NCBI RefSeq assembly: GCF_033807575.1
Contig: NC_084720.1
Coordinates: 15,011,570-15,075,569 of the forward strand
DNA: 64,000 bases
Reading direction: 5' to 3'
Source: Cydia pomonella
Taxonomy: Eukaryota > Arthropoda > Insecta > Lepidoptera > Tortricidae
The translations under genes and the position numbers were made by a program. Below the pieces are notes generated by a model that was given only the letters and a program-made list of their open reading frames with translations, ran no database searches and was not told the origin of the DNA. Each line of letters opens with the position of its first letter. The first letter of the stretch is position 1. Below are positions 37,501 to 52,500 of the stretch, in pieces.

Positions 37501-40500
37501 CACAGTTGAGAGCTGTGGGAACCATAGCCTAAACACATTATATCTGTAACAAAAAACACGCATTTATTTTTAAATTGATCAATTGTACCTATAGTAAAAC
37601 ATTGCAAAATTTTCGGCCAAAATATTTTACCTAACGTTTTCCATTACACTTCGACTATCAATTTTAATAATTAGTACCGACTAAATAAAAGCATACAATG
37701 GCAGGCAAAATCTTTGTACTATAGCACCAATTAGACAAATACTTAGTGTTTGTTTAAGTTTGTTTTTGAAATTAAAGCACCTGATTTTTACATGATGTTA
37801 TCTGTCTAATTTGTTTGAAGAACAGTTAAAGATAAATATAAAATCAATTTATTCAAATAGGATCTGTTGGATCTCTTTTGCATCGTCAATATCTAAGATT
37901 TTTTTATCTTAAACATGCACAATTACACTAAAAAATTAATTAAAAGGATAAAATACAAGGGAAGATCTAAAGATCACAAAATTAAAATACATTGCCATTT
38001 CGAAATTAAAGTAGTTAATACAGTAGTAAGTGCTGTGAGTGCTAAAAACACATTGATTAATCTCAGTCAAGCATAATATAAATACCTATGCAAATGATTA
38101 CAAACTAATAGCTATATGATAAAATACGTCACAACTTTCAATCCAAAGTCCCTAACATGTACCTTAGGCAGCACATTATTGTCTAATCAGCAAACCAGCT
38201 CGCCTTACCAAGTTTCTGGCCACACCAACTTAGCAGATTTTGCTCACTGACTATTAATAGATTCTGAAACTATCAGACTAGCCCCCTTAGGGGTTTCAAT
38301 GACTTGGCAGTTTGTAGTGGGTTTCCATCCTTCCGTCCATCCGTTGATGCCCGTTTTGTGAATAATAAATAGATTACTATTCCTTACGCCATTTTTTACG
38401 GATTAGTCTTTTACAAAATACCTACATTTTTCTATACTTGCTAATTCTCTATGCATATTAATTAATACAGGATGTTTATTTAGTCACCTGCAATAATTTA
38501 CATGCTGAATATATAGGTCAAACTGAGCAACTTTTACTATGGGACCAAATTCGAAATCGCGAAATTGTCTCTCCCATAGAAAATGCAGGCAAAATGTATG
38601 AATTAGCCAATTTTTTTTTCGCGATTTCGGGGTTGGTCTCATAGTAAAACTTGCTCAGTATGACTTATTCACCCCGTATATTATTATATTATTGATTCAC
38701 CCCGTAAATTATTGCACCTGTATATGTACCTGCACACTTTTTGACATTCATTTTGAATCATGAATGACTTCTTTATTATGTTTTATCTTCAACGAATTGT
38801 CTAATACTCCTACACTTAACAGTGAGAGTATTCTTCAAAAATTTTTTGAAAACCAATAAATTATCATGTAACTATATAGTCTAAGCCAACCCCTGGCAAA
38901 CATGCGCATGCAGCCTTTCGAATCATCAATCCTCTTTAGCAGCTCTTAGAAATTCAAACAATGAACTGAAGGACATAAATAAACTTCTACTTTGGTTGAC
39001 TTTTGTCTTCAAAAGTTCGCCAACCCCTATTCTAGGTTTAGAAAATCTAAAAATAAATTTTCCGAAAATTTCAGTGCGATAATTGGCAAAATGTTCTTGA
39101 ATTCTCCTAAAATAATATATGTAATGTACTTACACAGCCATGCTTAAAAACCCCATGGAAGATATGACCATTAGCGGTAGAACTAGCGGCATGCTGAACA
39201 TAGGTTTGACATTATATAAACCAGCCATCAACTGATGAGATACACTACCATTTTTAAGTTCCGGCGCTTCGTCTATTACTTGTTGCTTAGCTGATTTCCA
39301 TAGGTTAGGAAACTGTAACAATGAAAGGTAAATTAAATATACTAGGATCATGCAATAAACACTGATTGAAGATCAGGAAATGCATTCAAGAAGCATCTAA
39401 TCCTCATCACATATCTCACTTATTGTGACTTCTGTGATCTTATGAATACGTCGTGAGTTCGGGTCGCAGCTCGCTAAGCACTAAACGAACAGCAGCAGTG
39501 CATGCCCGAGAACGCGGATATTTTTGATGCATGCGCGAAAGTTAACATTCAGGTTTTTAAACGTTGAATTTAATAGCGGAAGGCGGTCAAAATTGATACT
39601 TATTATTTCGGCAACCAACAGAGGAAACCCCCACAAGGGTTTCCTCTTTTGGTTGCTGAATAAATAAATAAATAAAAATAAATAAAAAATAAGTATCAAT
39701 TTTGAACCATATCAAATTGTTAAAATAGAATCGGCCTCCGGGGTTAATCTTCCATCCACTGTTATTCCTTTCTTTATTATCAGATTATCAATATACTCTG
39801 TTCAAAGCTAAAAAAAAAAACTCCAAGATCCCTTTCAAATAAGTGATAATTTCTTACAGATTTTTACATGTATAAAAGTCCTTTAAATATTTACCGGAAA
39901 AGTATCTGCTGGCTTCCCTGTATTCCTGACGTAAATCCTGATGAGGATGTCTCGTGCTTCGTCGTACCGTTGTTGAGTGATTAAAAATTTAGGGCTTTCC
40001 GGTAATAACATGTAAAGGACGCTGGCAGTTAAAGACCACAATGACATGAGGTAAAGGTAGAAATTCCATGTGTGCAGGACTGAAACAAGATTTAAAGTTG
40101 AAAAGATATCCTGATATAATATTAAAGTGTCCTTGAAATGTTTTGGCCTTGAGTCTCCGAAGGAAGTCTCGGTTTAAAATCTATACTTAGACAATCATTT
40201 TTTTAATATTTGATAAATAAAGAGTAGGCAAAACAGAGATGTTGAATGGCTGTTCTGGATTGTCTTAAAATTGTCTTTACTTTTTTTTTCTTTGACGCAG
40301 TAAACTTTATTAGTAGACATTTTGTTTTCAAATGACACTCACAGATTGGAATGTTTGAAAGCAAAATTTAATGTTGAATAACATTATATTTCGCTTACCG
40401 CTGACAGATTCACCACGACGATTTTTACGGTGATTGGCGCGCATTTCATGCATGTATGCAGCGTTAGCGATCTTCAAGGGCACATCAAAATAATATCAAA

Positions 40501-43500
40501 ACCGTAACAAATAATTAAATTTGAATCGGGCTCTATGTCGACTATTGTCGACATAGATAGGCAGCAAGAAATTCTTAACTAGAATAAATTAGCCGTTTGC
40601 ACATTCTTGCTTAATGTAACACAGAGTGGTGTGATAAATGTTAATACGTGCATAATGTTGCGTTAATGGCGTGCTTTCTGCTACTATTTGAATTCAAGAC
40701 AAAACAGTAGGTATTAAAGATTAATTGTTTCATCTGATAATAATAGTTTTACGATTACCTAAAATTAAGGTTTTAGGAGCAAATCTATGACATCCTCCTG
40801 AGTCCCAGATGCCTTTATAAAGGACAAATTCCAAACATTATTTTTAACTTTCACTAAACAAGACCATGGCTCCAAATTCAAAAACAAAACATCGCTTCTG
40901 GGATCCAGGAGGATATGAAGGAAAATATTAAAAGTAGATCGATTTTTTACTTCTACAGTGGTAAATAATATAGGTATATGTTTTTAACTTAATTATTTAA
41001 AAAAAGATAATGAAGTCTTACAAATAGTTGCATAGCATTTTCAGTTCGTGTCATCCACGATAACGCGCAGATTTATCAAATCTAACCTTAACAAGTCATG
41101 CGTCTTCGTGAATAACACGACATATATCATTTATAATTTTAAAAGTTTGCTCTACATAGTACACGTTTTATTCATCAAATACCCGCGTTGACAGAGATTA
41201 ATCAAGAACATAGAATTTCATAAAATCTACCTATATTAAACGTTAAATTATATGGTGGATAGCAATGACAAAAAGTAAAAAAATGCAGAGAAATGTAGTC
41301 TCTCTATATCTGGCAACACTGCAATGAAAATACACGAGCTTGATTTGCCGGCTCTTATCTCGGCTATTGTGTTAACGCCGAACGTCAATCCCTCCGCCGC
41401 GATAACACGGCCATTTTGTGCGCAAGACAGTTATTGTCGCCTATTTGAGGTCTATACAATTGTAAATATTAAATAAAAATATCTATTTTTAACAATGGAG
41501 ATCATTTCGAAAGCGGTTTATAAAATAAAAAAATATAAATTATATCAACCTGACATTTTCTATTTAATACTTTTTTAAATAAATTTTGAGCCTATATCAC
41601 AGATGTTATTTAGTTATTATAATGCTGAAATCCTGACTTTATTGAAGTGATAACTTCTTTAGCGGTGCTGTGCGCTTTTTGTGATGGGGAAAAAATGTTA
41701 AACTCGCGACAGGTCACGTGACCGACAGATTCGTCAGATTGAAAATTCGTAAGACGGACACGTGACCTGATCGCAAAACTCCATGATGATTCCAGTAATG
41801 ATGATGGTGTAAGTAAGAGTCGTTGAAATTATGGATGGAAGTTGATTTTTCTGAGATATAAAATTTTTAATGTTAAATAATTGTAAAAGTGTTAAATTTT
41901 TTATGTAATATAAATTGACATATTTGTGTACGATAGCGCAATAAATGAATAATGTATTTTACCACATAAATGATAGTACTTTTATTACTGATAATTAAAG
42001 CAATTCGTGCAAAATTATTCCCTAACCATTCCAAAATTTCAAAAATGCACAACGTTAATAGTTTTCACTTCTGCCGGCACTCCCGGAGTGCAACCCGTTA
42101 TTTTTTTTTATACACGGGTTTACTTGAACTCCTTTAATTTTAGTGCATTCCTGTGCTTAAATTAAGTTACTTTCTTCAAGACACTAGTATTCTAGTTAAC
42201 TCCATTTCGGAGACAATCAATATTTTGTTTATATCTAATTAGGCCCCTAGGAACATGTACACCTGTTTTAGGGCTTGTTCACATATTGATTAGTGTTTAG
42301 TGTGAGTTTATGCATTTGTTACTAATCGCAAGTACTATCTCGGACGATCGATGTTCAAAATGATATTATTGATACGTCAAAGTTTTAAATTGTTTGGTTA
42401 AGTTAGATAACTTGCTCACGTTACAACAGCGCTAAATGCAGCATTTAATTACTTTTTACGAAAAAAAATTTTTTTTTAATTAACTATGCCACGCAGTTTC
42501 CTTATGTCTTATATATAAAGAATTCTGTTGAACTGATTGTAATGGAGATAGTTCAATTCCCAGAAAAGAACATACGATTTATCTTATTACAGAAATCATT
42601 ATTATTCGCAGTCAAAATTGCAGACATGAACTAATATAATAATATTATACTTAAAAGAAAAACTAAAAGACGATTTACTTACAATTTTACCATATCCTTT
42701 GTCAACTTTAATTGGCGTAGGATATACTAACACTACTACACACAAATGTTGAAATGTTTGCTGTAGAGCAACTTATACTTTTTACATTTACAACTAGTTA
42801 AATTAGTTTGGTTGTTTTTTTTTTGTAGTACAAACAATTGTACCCTCCAATCTTAGTAATTGGCTTGAACTCGACTCCATTTTATGTCGCCGTTGATTTT
42901 TATCGGAACTCTTTTAACAACAATCTTATCAAAAACTACCCCAAACTGGCAACACTGCTACGTTTGGATAGATAAAAATAGTACTAAGTAGTAATATATT
43001 TAGATGAAATTAAGTTCGTCTATGTTAATCCTGCATTATGTACTAAAGAGGGAATTATGTGAAATGTACTAAACTGGTGAGATTAAAATAAACACAATTT
43101 TATACAATAACAACAGTTTTATGTAGCATTCCATTCAAAAACAGTGGGAAATATTTAGGTTTACAGAACAGAGAGAGAGAAAGAGTTGAAAATGAGTAGA
43201 TTTTGGCACACATCATTTTTTAAACCATTATTACATAAAGTACTTTTCATCTCCGAATTAAAAGAAGTAATAAAAAGGTGATATTTTCTGTAAGTGCTAT
43301 TTACTATTTTTATGCGGAGGAAGTCACAGAAAAAAACTACTGCATTAGCGAATAATAGTATCATAACGTTACATCTGTAAGTAATGCAAGTTTTTTGGTA
43401 TGCAGCAAGCGTCCTGAGGATGATGCCTCGGGAACTTCTATTAGGTTTTATAGACGAAAACTGTTAATGTTTATTATATATGTTGTTATTGTAAATAAAA

Positions 43501-46500
43501 TATTATATTTTAAATTTATTTTACATATCTTTTTACATTGCAATTGTCGCTTGTATAATAGTATCATAAGTATCATAACGTTACATCTGTAAGTAATGCA
43601 AATTTGTTGGTATGCAGCAAGCGTTCTGAGGATGACGCCTCGGGCACTTCTATTTTAGGTTTTATGAACGAAAACTGTTAATGTTTATTATATATGTTGT
43701 TATTGTAAATAAAATATTATATTATAAGTTTTTACATTGCCATTGTCACTTTTAATGCTATTTTTAATTTTACAATTGGCGTATATTTATTTAGTATTCA
43801 AGCACCAAGATCGTTGTCATTATTGCCACAAACGACAAATAAACGGGACGATAATATTCGGAAACGTAATTTCTGTGAGAGAGTCCCTTTAATGTTAAAT
43901 TATTTGCGCCGAGGTGATGATGCGGATTGGCGCCGTTTCAATTTGAGAATTCAGTAATTTAACTTTACGAGGGGCTATTTCAGATGTAGATATGGAACTA
44001 AATTGAAAGTACAGAGCCTGGACAATCAAAACTATTGTCGGGATAAATCATATTATGATTATATTTCTTTTGTTTATATTATAAATTAGCTACACAGCAG
44101 CAAGCTAGACAATATCTTCTAATATGCTTTCGATTTCGATTCCCGTTTAGGTATTAAAAACTACGAAACGGATTTCATGGCGTTTTATTTAGTTAACGGC
44201 TACCTTATGTACATAAAATATGCAGACATACTAAAAACTGTAAAAAGTGACAGACACACTGATTCTTATTCATAACATTAAATTGTCCGTAAGTTATTAC
44301 AGGTAAGTTATAACTAAATGCGAAAAAGCATAAATCTAAATTATATTTTTTACTGCACCAAATCGATAGACTTGATGACCATCATCAAAAATATCGTTAT
44401 CATATAGTCTTAATGTCGTTGTAAAGTAAGTAAGTATGATATTTAAATTCGTACATAATTAATGTTTTTTTGTTAAACGTTAATAAATAATACCTACTTA
44501 TTTTAATTACAAGCAATTAGAAGTTTTTTATTTGTTTCTAAACCAAGGTGGCAAAGTCGAAGCAAGGACTAAAGGTTACTCGTACTAAAGTTTATAGTCG
44601 TTAGTGAAATTATTGTAAACTAACGACTTATGTTAAATGACAAACACAACACAAACACGGTTTAGACACGTTCACCGGCCAGTTAAGGTTATTGCTTAAG
44701 AGGCTGTCAACACCCAATGTCCTTGAAATTGATGTTACTTAAACAGTTTTTTAAGAAAGATTATTTGTTTTAGTCAAGTAAGAAAAATAAATGTTCATAT
44801 TAATTATATTTCAAAGACCGTGGTTGTACTCGATACATGAATGAACGAAATCGGCTCGATAGAAAATAATTGCAAAGATTGGTCTTAAAATCACAATTAA
44901 ACGGTTTTATGTCTTTATTGTTTTGACTTATGGGTCTGCAATTAAAATCACAATTTCAAAACATTTATATCTAAGCCGCTGTTGAGTAAAATATTACACT
45001 AATAATCCACTTTTTTAATTTAAATATTTTTCTTATTATTCCATTGCCCAGGCCCAGTAACATGCGACAGTGCTATCTCATTTACTGCGATACAAATAGA
45101 CAGTGTGCGCGCTTTAGGTATTGACAGCCTCTTAACAGCCTATCTAATTGTACTATTTTACAATACATTCTTTTTTTTTTCGCTTTCTGGAATTCTGGTA
45201 ATGTATGTCTTACACATGTCGGTAATAATATTATATCCTTACATAAAAGCATTTGTCATCTATTTTAGTTTTAAAGCCCGGTAACGATTTTAGAGCAAAA
45301 TTGTAAAATTGATAGATTTAGTCGTTGAAATTGTACACATTTTGTTACATAGACATAGACATAGACATAGAAAATTTTTATTCAACATCACATGAAATGG
45401 CAGAGTTAACAGACAGTGACATTTAATACAAATAAGCCTTAAATTCAGACTTAAAAACTAAGAAATTGAGTTGTATATATGAGGGAGAAATATTCATGAG
45501 TGTTAAAAAGGAGCTTGCCTCAGCATAGTGTTGCAGTGTATTTACTACAACGCTGGTTTTCAGGCAGACCCTTGATATATTATCCCTTACTCGCTGTTAG
45601 TCGGAAACTAAATGGCTTAGAGTTATGTTATTATGTTTGAGTGTACACTATATGTATTATAATTTGGACAAAACAAGTGCTAATGTGGTGTGAGCTAAAA
45701 TGAAAAATAAAGTATATTAACTTATAAGATTGATACGAGAAAGATAACATAATGTAAGATATACATGCGTGCAAATATACTTAAAAAGGTAAAAATAAAT
45801 AAATAAATAAAGACATAAGGTGCATAAATATTATCATTATAAATATGACGGCGTGGCTCTAGTACCAGGAGGTAGCGTGATTTGTATTGCTATAAGATGT
45901 TGCTTAATTCGCAATTTAAAACTACTTACAGTATTTAAGTTTTTGAGGGGTGGAGGTATATTATTCCAGCATTTCGTTGCTGTATATTTGAAGCTACCTC
46001 GAAATGCAGCAGTATGTTGACGTGGTAATACCAATTCGCTACAAACAGATCTGATGCCATACAAGCTCGACCTGCTAGCGCGCCATGTGAACTTATCATA
46101 CAGATACTCTGGCTCGGAGGTTTTAAAAACTCCAAACAATAAAGATGACAGGTGTAGTTCTCTACGAAGTGCCATTTTGAGAATACCCGCTGAGTTTAAA
46201 TAAGGTGTCACATGCTCTCGCGGTGGAATTCCGAAACAATAACGAGCACATGCATTCTGCACTCTCTGTACTACACGGTCAGTGCGGGCTAGTAGACGTG
46301 GACCATAGACTATGTCTGCATAATCGAATTTAGAAAGTACCAAAGAATTACAAAGTTTGATTCGCAGATCGACGCTGAGAAAATTCCGGATTCGATAAAG
46401 TATTTTGAGTCTATAAAATGCATTTCTTGTAATTTCCGCAATATACCCCTCGAAACGCAATGACTGATCCATTAGTAATCCCAGATTGCGTGCCTCCGAT

Positions 46501-49500
46501 ACACGTTCGACTTCATTTCCCGCGATAATAACTGCTGGTTTATGGCGTTCGATCCTCTTAATTTGATGTTTAGAGCCAAATACCATAACTTTAGATTTAC
46601 TTGGATTTAACACCAAGCAGTTGGACTCTGACCAGGCTGTAATAGTTTCTAGATCTTCATTTAGTTTGGCAACAGCGTGTCCTGTATTATTTGGATTAAA
46701 TGAGATGTAGATTTGAATGTCATCAGCGTAAAGGTGGATATTACAATGCTTAATGGAGTTACGGACATCTGCGGTGTAGAGAATAAAAAGCAGTGGACCC
46801 AAGATGGAGCCCTGTGGTACTCCTCTGGAGACAGTAGATGGCTTTGACTTTACACATGACCCTGTATCATTTTGAAGTTTAACGATCTGAGACCGACCAC
46901 TAAGATAACTGGCAAACCATGCAAGTGTCTGTGACTCGAAACCGTAGTATTTCATTTTGGACAATAACAATTGAGTGTTAATAGCATCAAAAGCACGAGA
47001 AAAGTCAAGGAGAGTCATTATCGTGCCTTGACCCATATTTTGTGCAGATAAGATGTTGTCAATCACATCCAAAAGTGCTGTTGTGGTGCTGCGGGACTTA
47101 CGGAAACCTGATTGCTGGACAGGAAGTATTTTGCTCTTTTCAAGAAAAGCTGACAGTTGCACATAATATCTAAATAACAAGTATTTGTTTCTATCAGCAC
47201 GTCTTCTCATCTTGCCTTTTAATAATGAGGTCGCAAGCGTGCGTCCCCGGTAGACGAGAAGGGAGAGTTTTTAAAATATCATCAAAAAATTATGGTGGTA
47301 AATTATACAAAATGATGTATTCAACAGTTTCAGCAAAAATGGTATATTCTTTTCTTATATTTTTAACCTTTAGCAGCACGCCATATAAAAGAAATTGACA
47401 AGTAAATATGATTCAATGGTATTAGAAGATAAATTGAATTGAATGCTTGTTTTATTTTAAAGTCTCTCTAGCAATGTATTTTTCGGCAACGAGTTTCCAA
47501 TTTCACAACAGATCTTAAATATATTTAAATAAATAAAAATATCATTAAAAAAGTAATAATATAGGATATTCTTACACAGATTAATTAACTTCTACAGTAA
47601 GCTCAAGAAACAAGATGCGAAATGCAGGTTCTGCCAGGAATCAAAGCAGACTGCAATGCACATTCTCTGTTCCGGTGGACCACTAATGTCAAAAAGAAGT
47701 TCCCACTTAGGGCGGCACGTATTGCAACCCTATGTGGTACATTACGGCCCAAAGAATCTGGAATTTCCTGGTTTCAATGGGCATTAGTAATACATTTTAA
47801 AGGGCTGTTACAATAGATTACTGCCTGGTCGATGTTGCACTCAAAGGCCCACAAACTCCAATAATAAAGCTTAAGAAGGCTTGTTTGTGTACGTTTTATG
47901 ACTCGATTGTATGCTCTGTAAAAATTGCATTAATGGTCGTTTATTTTTACAAGTACACTCACCAATGAACCCCCCAAATAGACTAGAACTCCACTCATTT
48001 GTGAAAATGGCCCAGGACAAGCCAGCAATGACAACTTGAGAGAACGCGGAGAAGGAGGACTGGCATAACACCACTCGGTCTCTGATCTCCTTGTGGCAGA
48101 ACTCCGAGGTGTAGGATATGGTAGGGCTGAAGGATGAGGCGAAACTGAAAAAAAAAACGACAAAAATAAGAGACCTGTAGACGTACAAAATGGCCCGAAA
48201 AACAGCAGTTGCCTGACATTGCCAGTAAAATTTTAAATATCTGGAATACCGAGATTTTCTCGGAAAATATATAAAAAATAAAAAAGCGCGTTTTCCCAGA
48301 GATTAGATTTTTCGCCGTTGAAAACCCCCATTCCCTTTGCTTGCTTCAATGTATAAGATAATTACTTATCCATAATTTGTGTTTTTTTGGTTATAAGTTA
48401 TAGGTATTTTATATTATGTATGCTTATGGTTTTAAGGTACCTTTTTTTCTACGAGCCACTACTTGCATGAAAAAAAATTATTTCATATGATTTAATAACG
48501 CCTGAGAATAGAAAAACGTAAAAAAATAATATTAAATTTAACTACCTATATAATTTTATAAACAATGTAGTTGACATGCGCACTTGGCGAAAACTTACAG
48601 AATAGAATTGGTCAAATCATTTAAAGGAGTGTTGAACTGATCTTTATGTGGGCTCTACACACTCGTCGAGACACCCCAAGACATGACGAAAACGAGTGTG
48701 TACATACTGCTCCCTTCTCGTCTCGCTCATCCTCGTCTCGGCTCGCGCATCTCCGATTAGATTGGAGCGCGACTCGAAACTCTCGACTGACGACACGACA
48801 ACGACAATGTGTGTTTTTTGTATATGAGTAAAATTTATGTGGAGGAGTTCAACTGCACACTAAACACTTCGGACACAGCCTCACCAGCACGCCGCACACG
48901 CCAGCTAAGCTACCGAAACCTGGCCCCGCTCAAACGGTATCACCAGGTTAGGGGTCGTGGGGTTGGATAACGATCGGTAGCGAAGAGCTGGCCCACACCA
49001 GCCACACACACCGTCCCCCAAATGACGGCCATTTGACCTCACCCACCGGTCGGTGGGGAGCGACCCGCGACAGCCGCCGCAGCTGAAAGGCGGTAGCGGC
49101 CCCTCATACCCCCCTGACGGGGGGTATCGACAGACATCCAGTGGAGGAGTTCATCGAGCGTCTCACGCAGGCCATGTTTAACCACGCGGACAACACCGGC
49201 CACGACCATCTACGAGACATCGCGCCGCATCACAACACCAGACCTTCGGAAAGATGGGCTCGGGACTTGCCCTGAGCCCTCCTACACCTGTTGTAGCAGA
49301 GCATCAACAAGCACAACACAAGACACTCGGACACAGCCTCACCAGCACGCTGCACACGCCAGCTAAGCTACTGGTCGCCTTCACCGCGGCCCGAAACCTG
49401 GCCCCGCTCAAACGGTATCACCAGGCTAGGTCGTGGGGTTGGGTAACGATCGGTAGCGAAGAGCTGGCCCACACCAGTTCGCACAGTCGTTCCCAGAACG

Positions 49501-52500
49501 ACAGACTGACAGAATGACCGCCCCACACGGTGGGGCGTGAATGGACAGTCACCAAAGCAAGGATGCGGAAGAGACCTCTCACACCCTCACCCAAGGAAGG
49601 GTTCAAATAAAACCCATACACGTAAAATTAATTTGAGGTTGTGTAGGTAATGTATCGAATTGTACAATGTATAAAATCATATTTTCTCCCGCCGTTTCTC
49701 ATCACATAAACATAAACGAGAATTCAATTATACAAACCACGTTTGTAACCGAAGCATGGCTTTGGTAATCGAACGATAATTAATGCAACCACTGTTATAT
49801 TTCCCATTTCAGTACGCTTAAGCTTAAATTGAAACAACCTGCCAAGATGGAAATAAAGATTACTATAAAATATGAAGACCTATAAAAATATCAAAGTATA
49901 ATGACTCTCAGTATCCATAAATCAGAAAAACGTGAAACGCCTAATTCTCGGTTTCCGCCGTTTAGGTAAATGGCTGCCGTTATCGTGAAAGTTTGACAAA
50001 TGTCCGAAGGAAGAGTTTCAACGGAAACCAACAATTATCAGGTTTGTTTCGTAACAAAATTGGGCTGAGAGTTTTTGTAATTGCGACCGATACGGTTTCA
50101 TAGAATACGTATATCAATTTATTGACAGAAAGGTAAGTTGTCTAAAAATTTTTTTAGTTTTCAAACGAAACATACCGTTCCATCCCTGTCACAAATATTT
50201 TTTTTTTAAATGTGGCTCGTAGTTATGAAAATCGGAATTCGATTTTTAAAGTTTCTATAGATGTGGGTTTACTCGGCTGCTCATCCCGCTTGCACAATTT
50301 ATATATTTCTTAAGTAAGTGTAATCTCAGAATGGGATGATATAACATCAATTTGTAAATTCGAATTCGAATTGGCTTAGCGACTTATCGTATAAACTACT
50401 AGAATTAATCAAGTAAGTAATTGAGTTGTATCTTTACCTACATTTAACGTAATATTGTTTTTGTTACAGGTGAAGCATATCAAGTAGACATCCGCCTGGC
50501 AGACAAGACAGCAGTAAATTAAAGGTAAGAGCTTCCTTAATTAAATTTGAGTAATATATCGTACATTCTAACACTTATTTAGCAGAAGTTTGTGACTTTT
50601 ACACAACTGTGTTTTATGAAATAAAGATTAAATCAGTTAAGTATCGCATCATAAGTCTAAACGTTAACATCTAAGAAACTGAAATAGATATGATCATCTT
50701 CCTAGCGTTGTCCAGGCGTTTTGCCAAGGTGCACTTAGGGAGCTTCGCGTCCGCTTGGCAACGGGTAGAGGTATACACCATATTTCATATTTTATTTGTA
50801 TGTCTTTACCCATCCCATCACGGAACAATGGTGTTTCGGATATTTGGGAGGCGTGCGCGGAGCCGAATTCAATACTTAGAGGCCCTTCTGACACTTTAAT
50901 GAAATGTAAGTGGTACGCCGAGCGGATGAAATTCTAAAATGAACTAGGATATTGGGTGAAAGCTATGGACTTAGTACTGGGTTAAAGGCTTTCATTCATA
51001 TTTCAGATTATCCAATCCACACCATGTGTATATCCTAAAAGTGAAAAAAAAAATCTGAGGTCAAAGTACCTATAGCCGTAACGGCTATTGGGAACAGTTT
51101 GAATTTGGAATTTATTACGCAAGATTACGAATTACAAATGGGTTTTCCAACAGCTGTTACACCCTTACGTGGGCAGTGTAAATACCAAATACATAATGCG
51201 ATTAAATTGTAATCTATGAAGCGGTTGCCTGTATTCATAGATTCCTACTTACCCAAAGGCGATTACGTGGGATTGCATCCCCGTATCAAATGACTTGCTT
51301 AATGCTTCTTGAATGAGCATTGGCAATTACGGGAATGATTTTGCTGTCGGTATTACTCGTACGGTAAATTTAAGTATTATCTGATGTTTCTGCATGGAAA
51401 AGCTCAAAAATGTCATGTAGTATTGGATTTTTTTTTGATGCAAATGATAAAAGAATCTTACGCCACCCAAATGTAGTCAATACAATTATTCTTTTTGATC
51501 TGAACATGACAAATTTTCTTTGTTTATATTAGATATTTCGCAAATAATTATTTCCTCCTTTATTCATAAAAATCATAAACTACTACTACTAAAAATACCG
51601 TCCGTAAGCACAAAAGTCAAAATGGCGCATACAGAGAAACGAACTAACGAGGAACGAACGAAAAAATGTAACTAAATATTGAAAATTCAAAGGCTTGTTT
51701 AATTTTCCACCATCTACAAATAAAGCAGTTAGACTGCATTTCTTAATTGTAAATCCTATTAAAAAAAAATTGTACTGTCACATCACGTCTCGAATTATCA
51801 TATATTATCTCCATTTTGTCACCTAAAGCCTTAGAACGATTTGTCTATATTGTAGACATATGTACGTCATTGAAAAAGGTTTGAGCAACTTATTTATCTA
51901 ACAAAGTAATGAGAAACGCCATATTAGAATAAGCACATCTTCCCATGAATCGGCGACTCCAATCCTTCTATTTACTAACTTAGATATAAAATCGATGCCT
52001 AGCGTGTGAAATATTTTATAAACTTAACTAACGCTCCGTAACTTGAATGCTTAAGTAAATTTTCCAAGTTTGCTGCAAGTCATTTAAGGTCAAGGCGCTT
52101 GCGTGATTTGTTCGTAATCTTCTTTAACCCTCTTAAAATAGTTGGTTTTGTATTCAATTGTGACACGATTTTACAAGGCAAAGGCCATGACAAATTATCA
52201 CGTAAGTTAAGCTTGTTAGGTTGCCACGATAGACAAAAATCACGAAAACATGTCTGATTTTCATTTAGTTGCATTTATACCTAAATATATCGTTACCCTG
52301 TATACTGCTCCTTTTAGTATAAAGTACTTAGTGATAGGTATAGCCGAGGGACGTGATGAACAAAACTTTAAACAGAAGTATATTTTATGAATTAATTAGG
52401 TAAAACGTTAGAACCCTTTCGATGACCATATTTATTTTCCATCACAAGTTTGGCGTGACGTGCCATATCTTTTATTTTCTTCTTGTTTTTTGGCTTTCCT

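Noticed and set aside
45345..45371. Simple microsatellite (acatag)n as an independent feature
   Set aside because: It sits exactly at the LINE's 3' end and is better explained as the element's tail.
47930..48163. 77-codon minus ORF rich in Ser/Pro
   Set aside because: Wrong frame over the transporter exon; only the frame giving FASSFSPTISYTSEF keeps phase with both neighbours.
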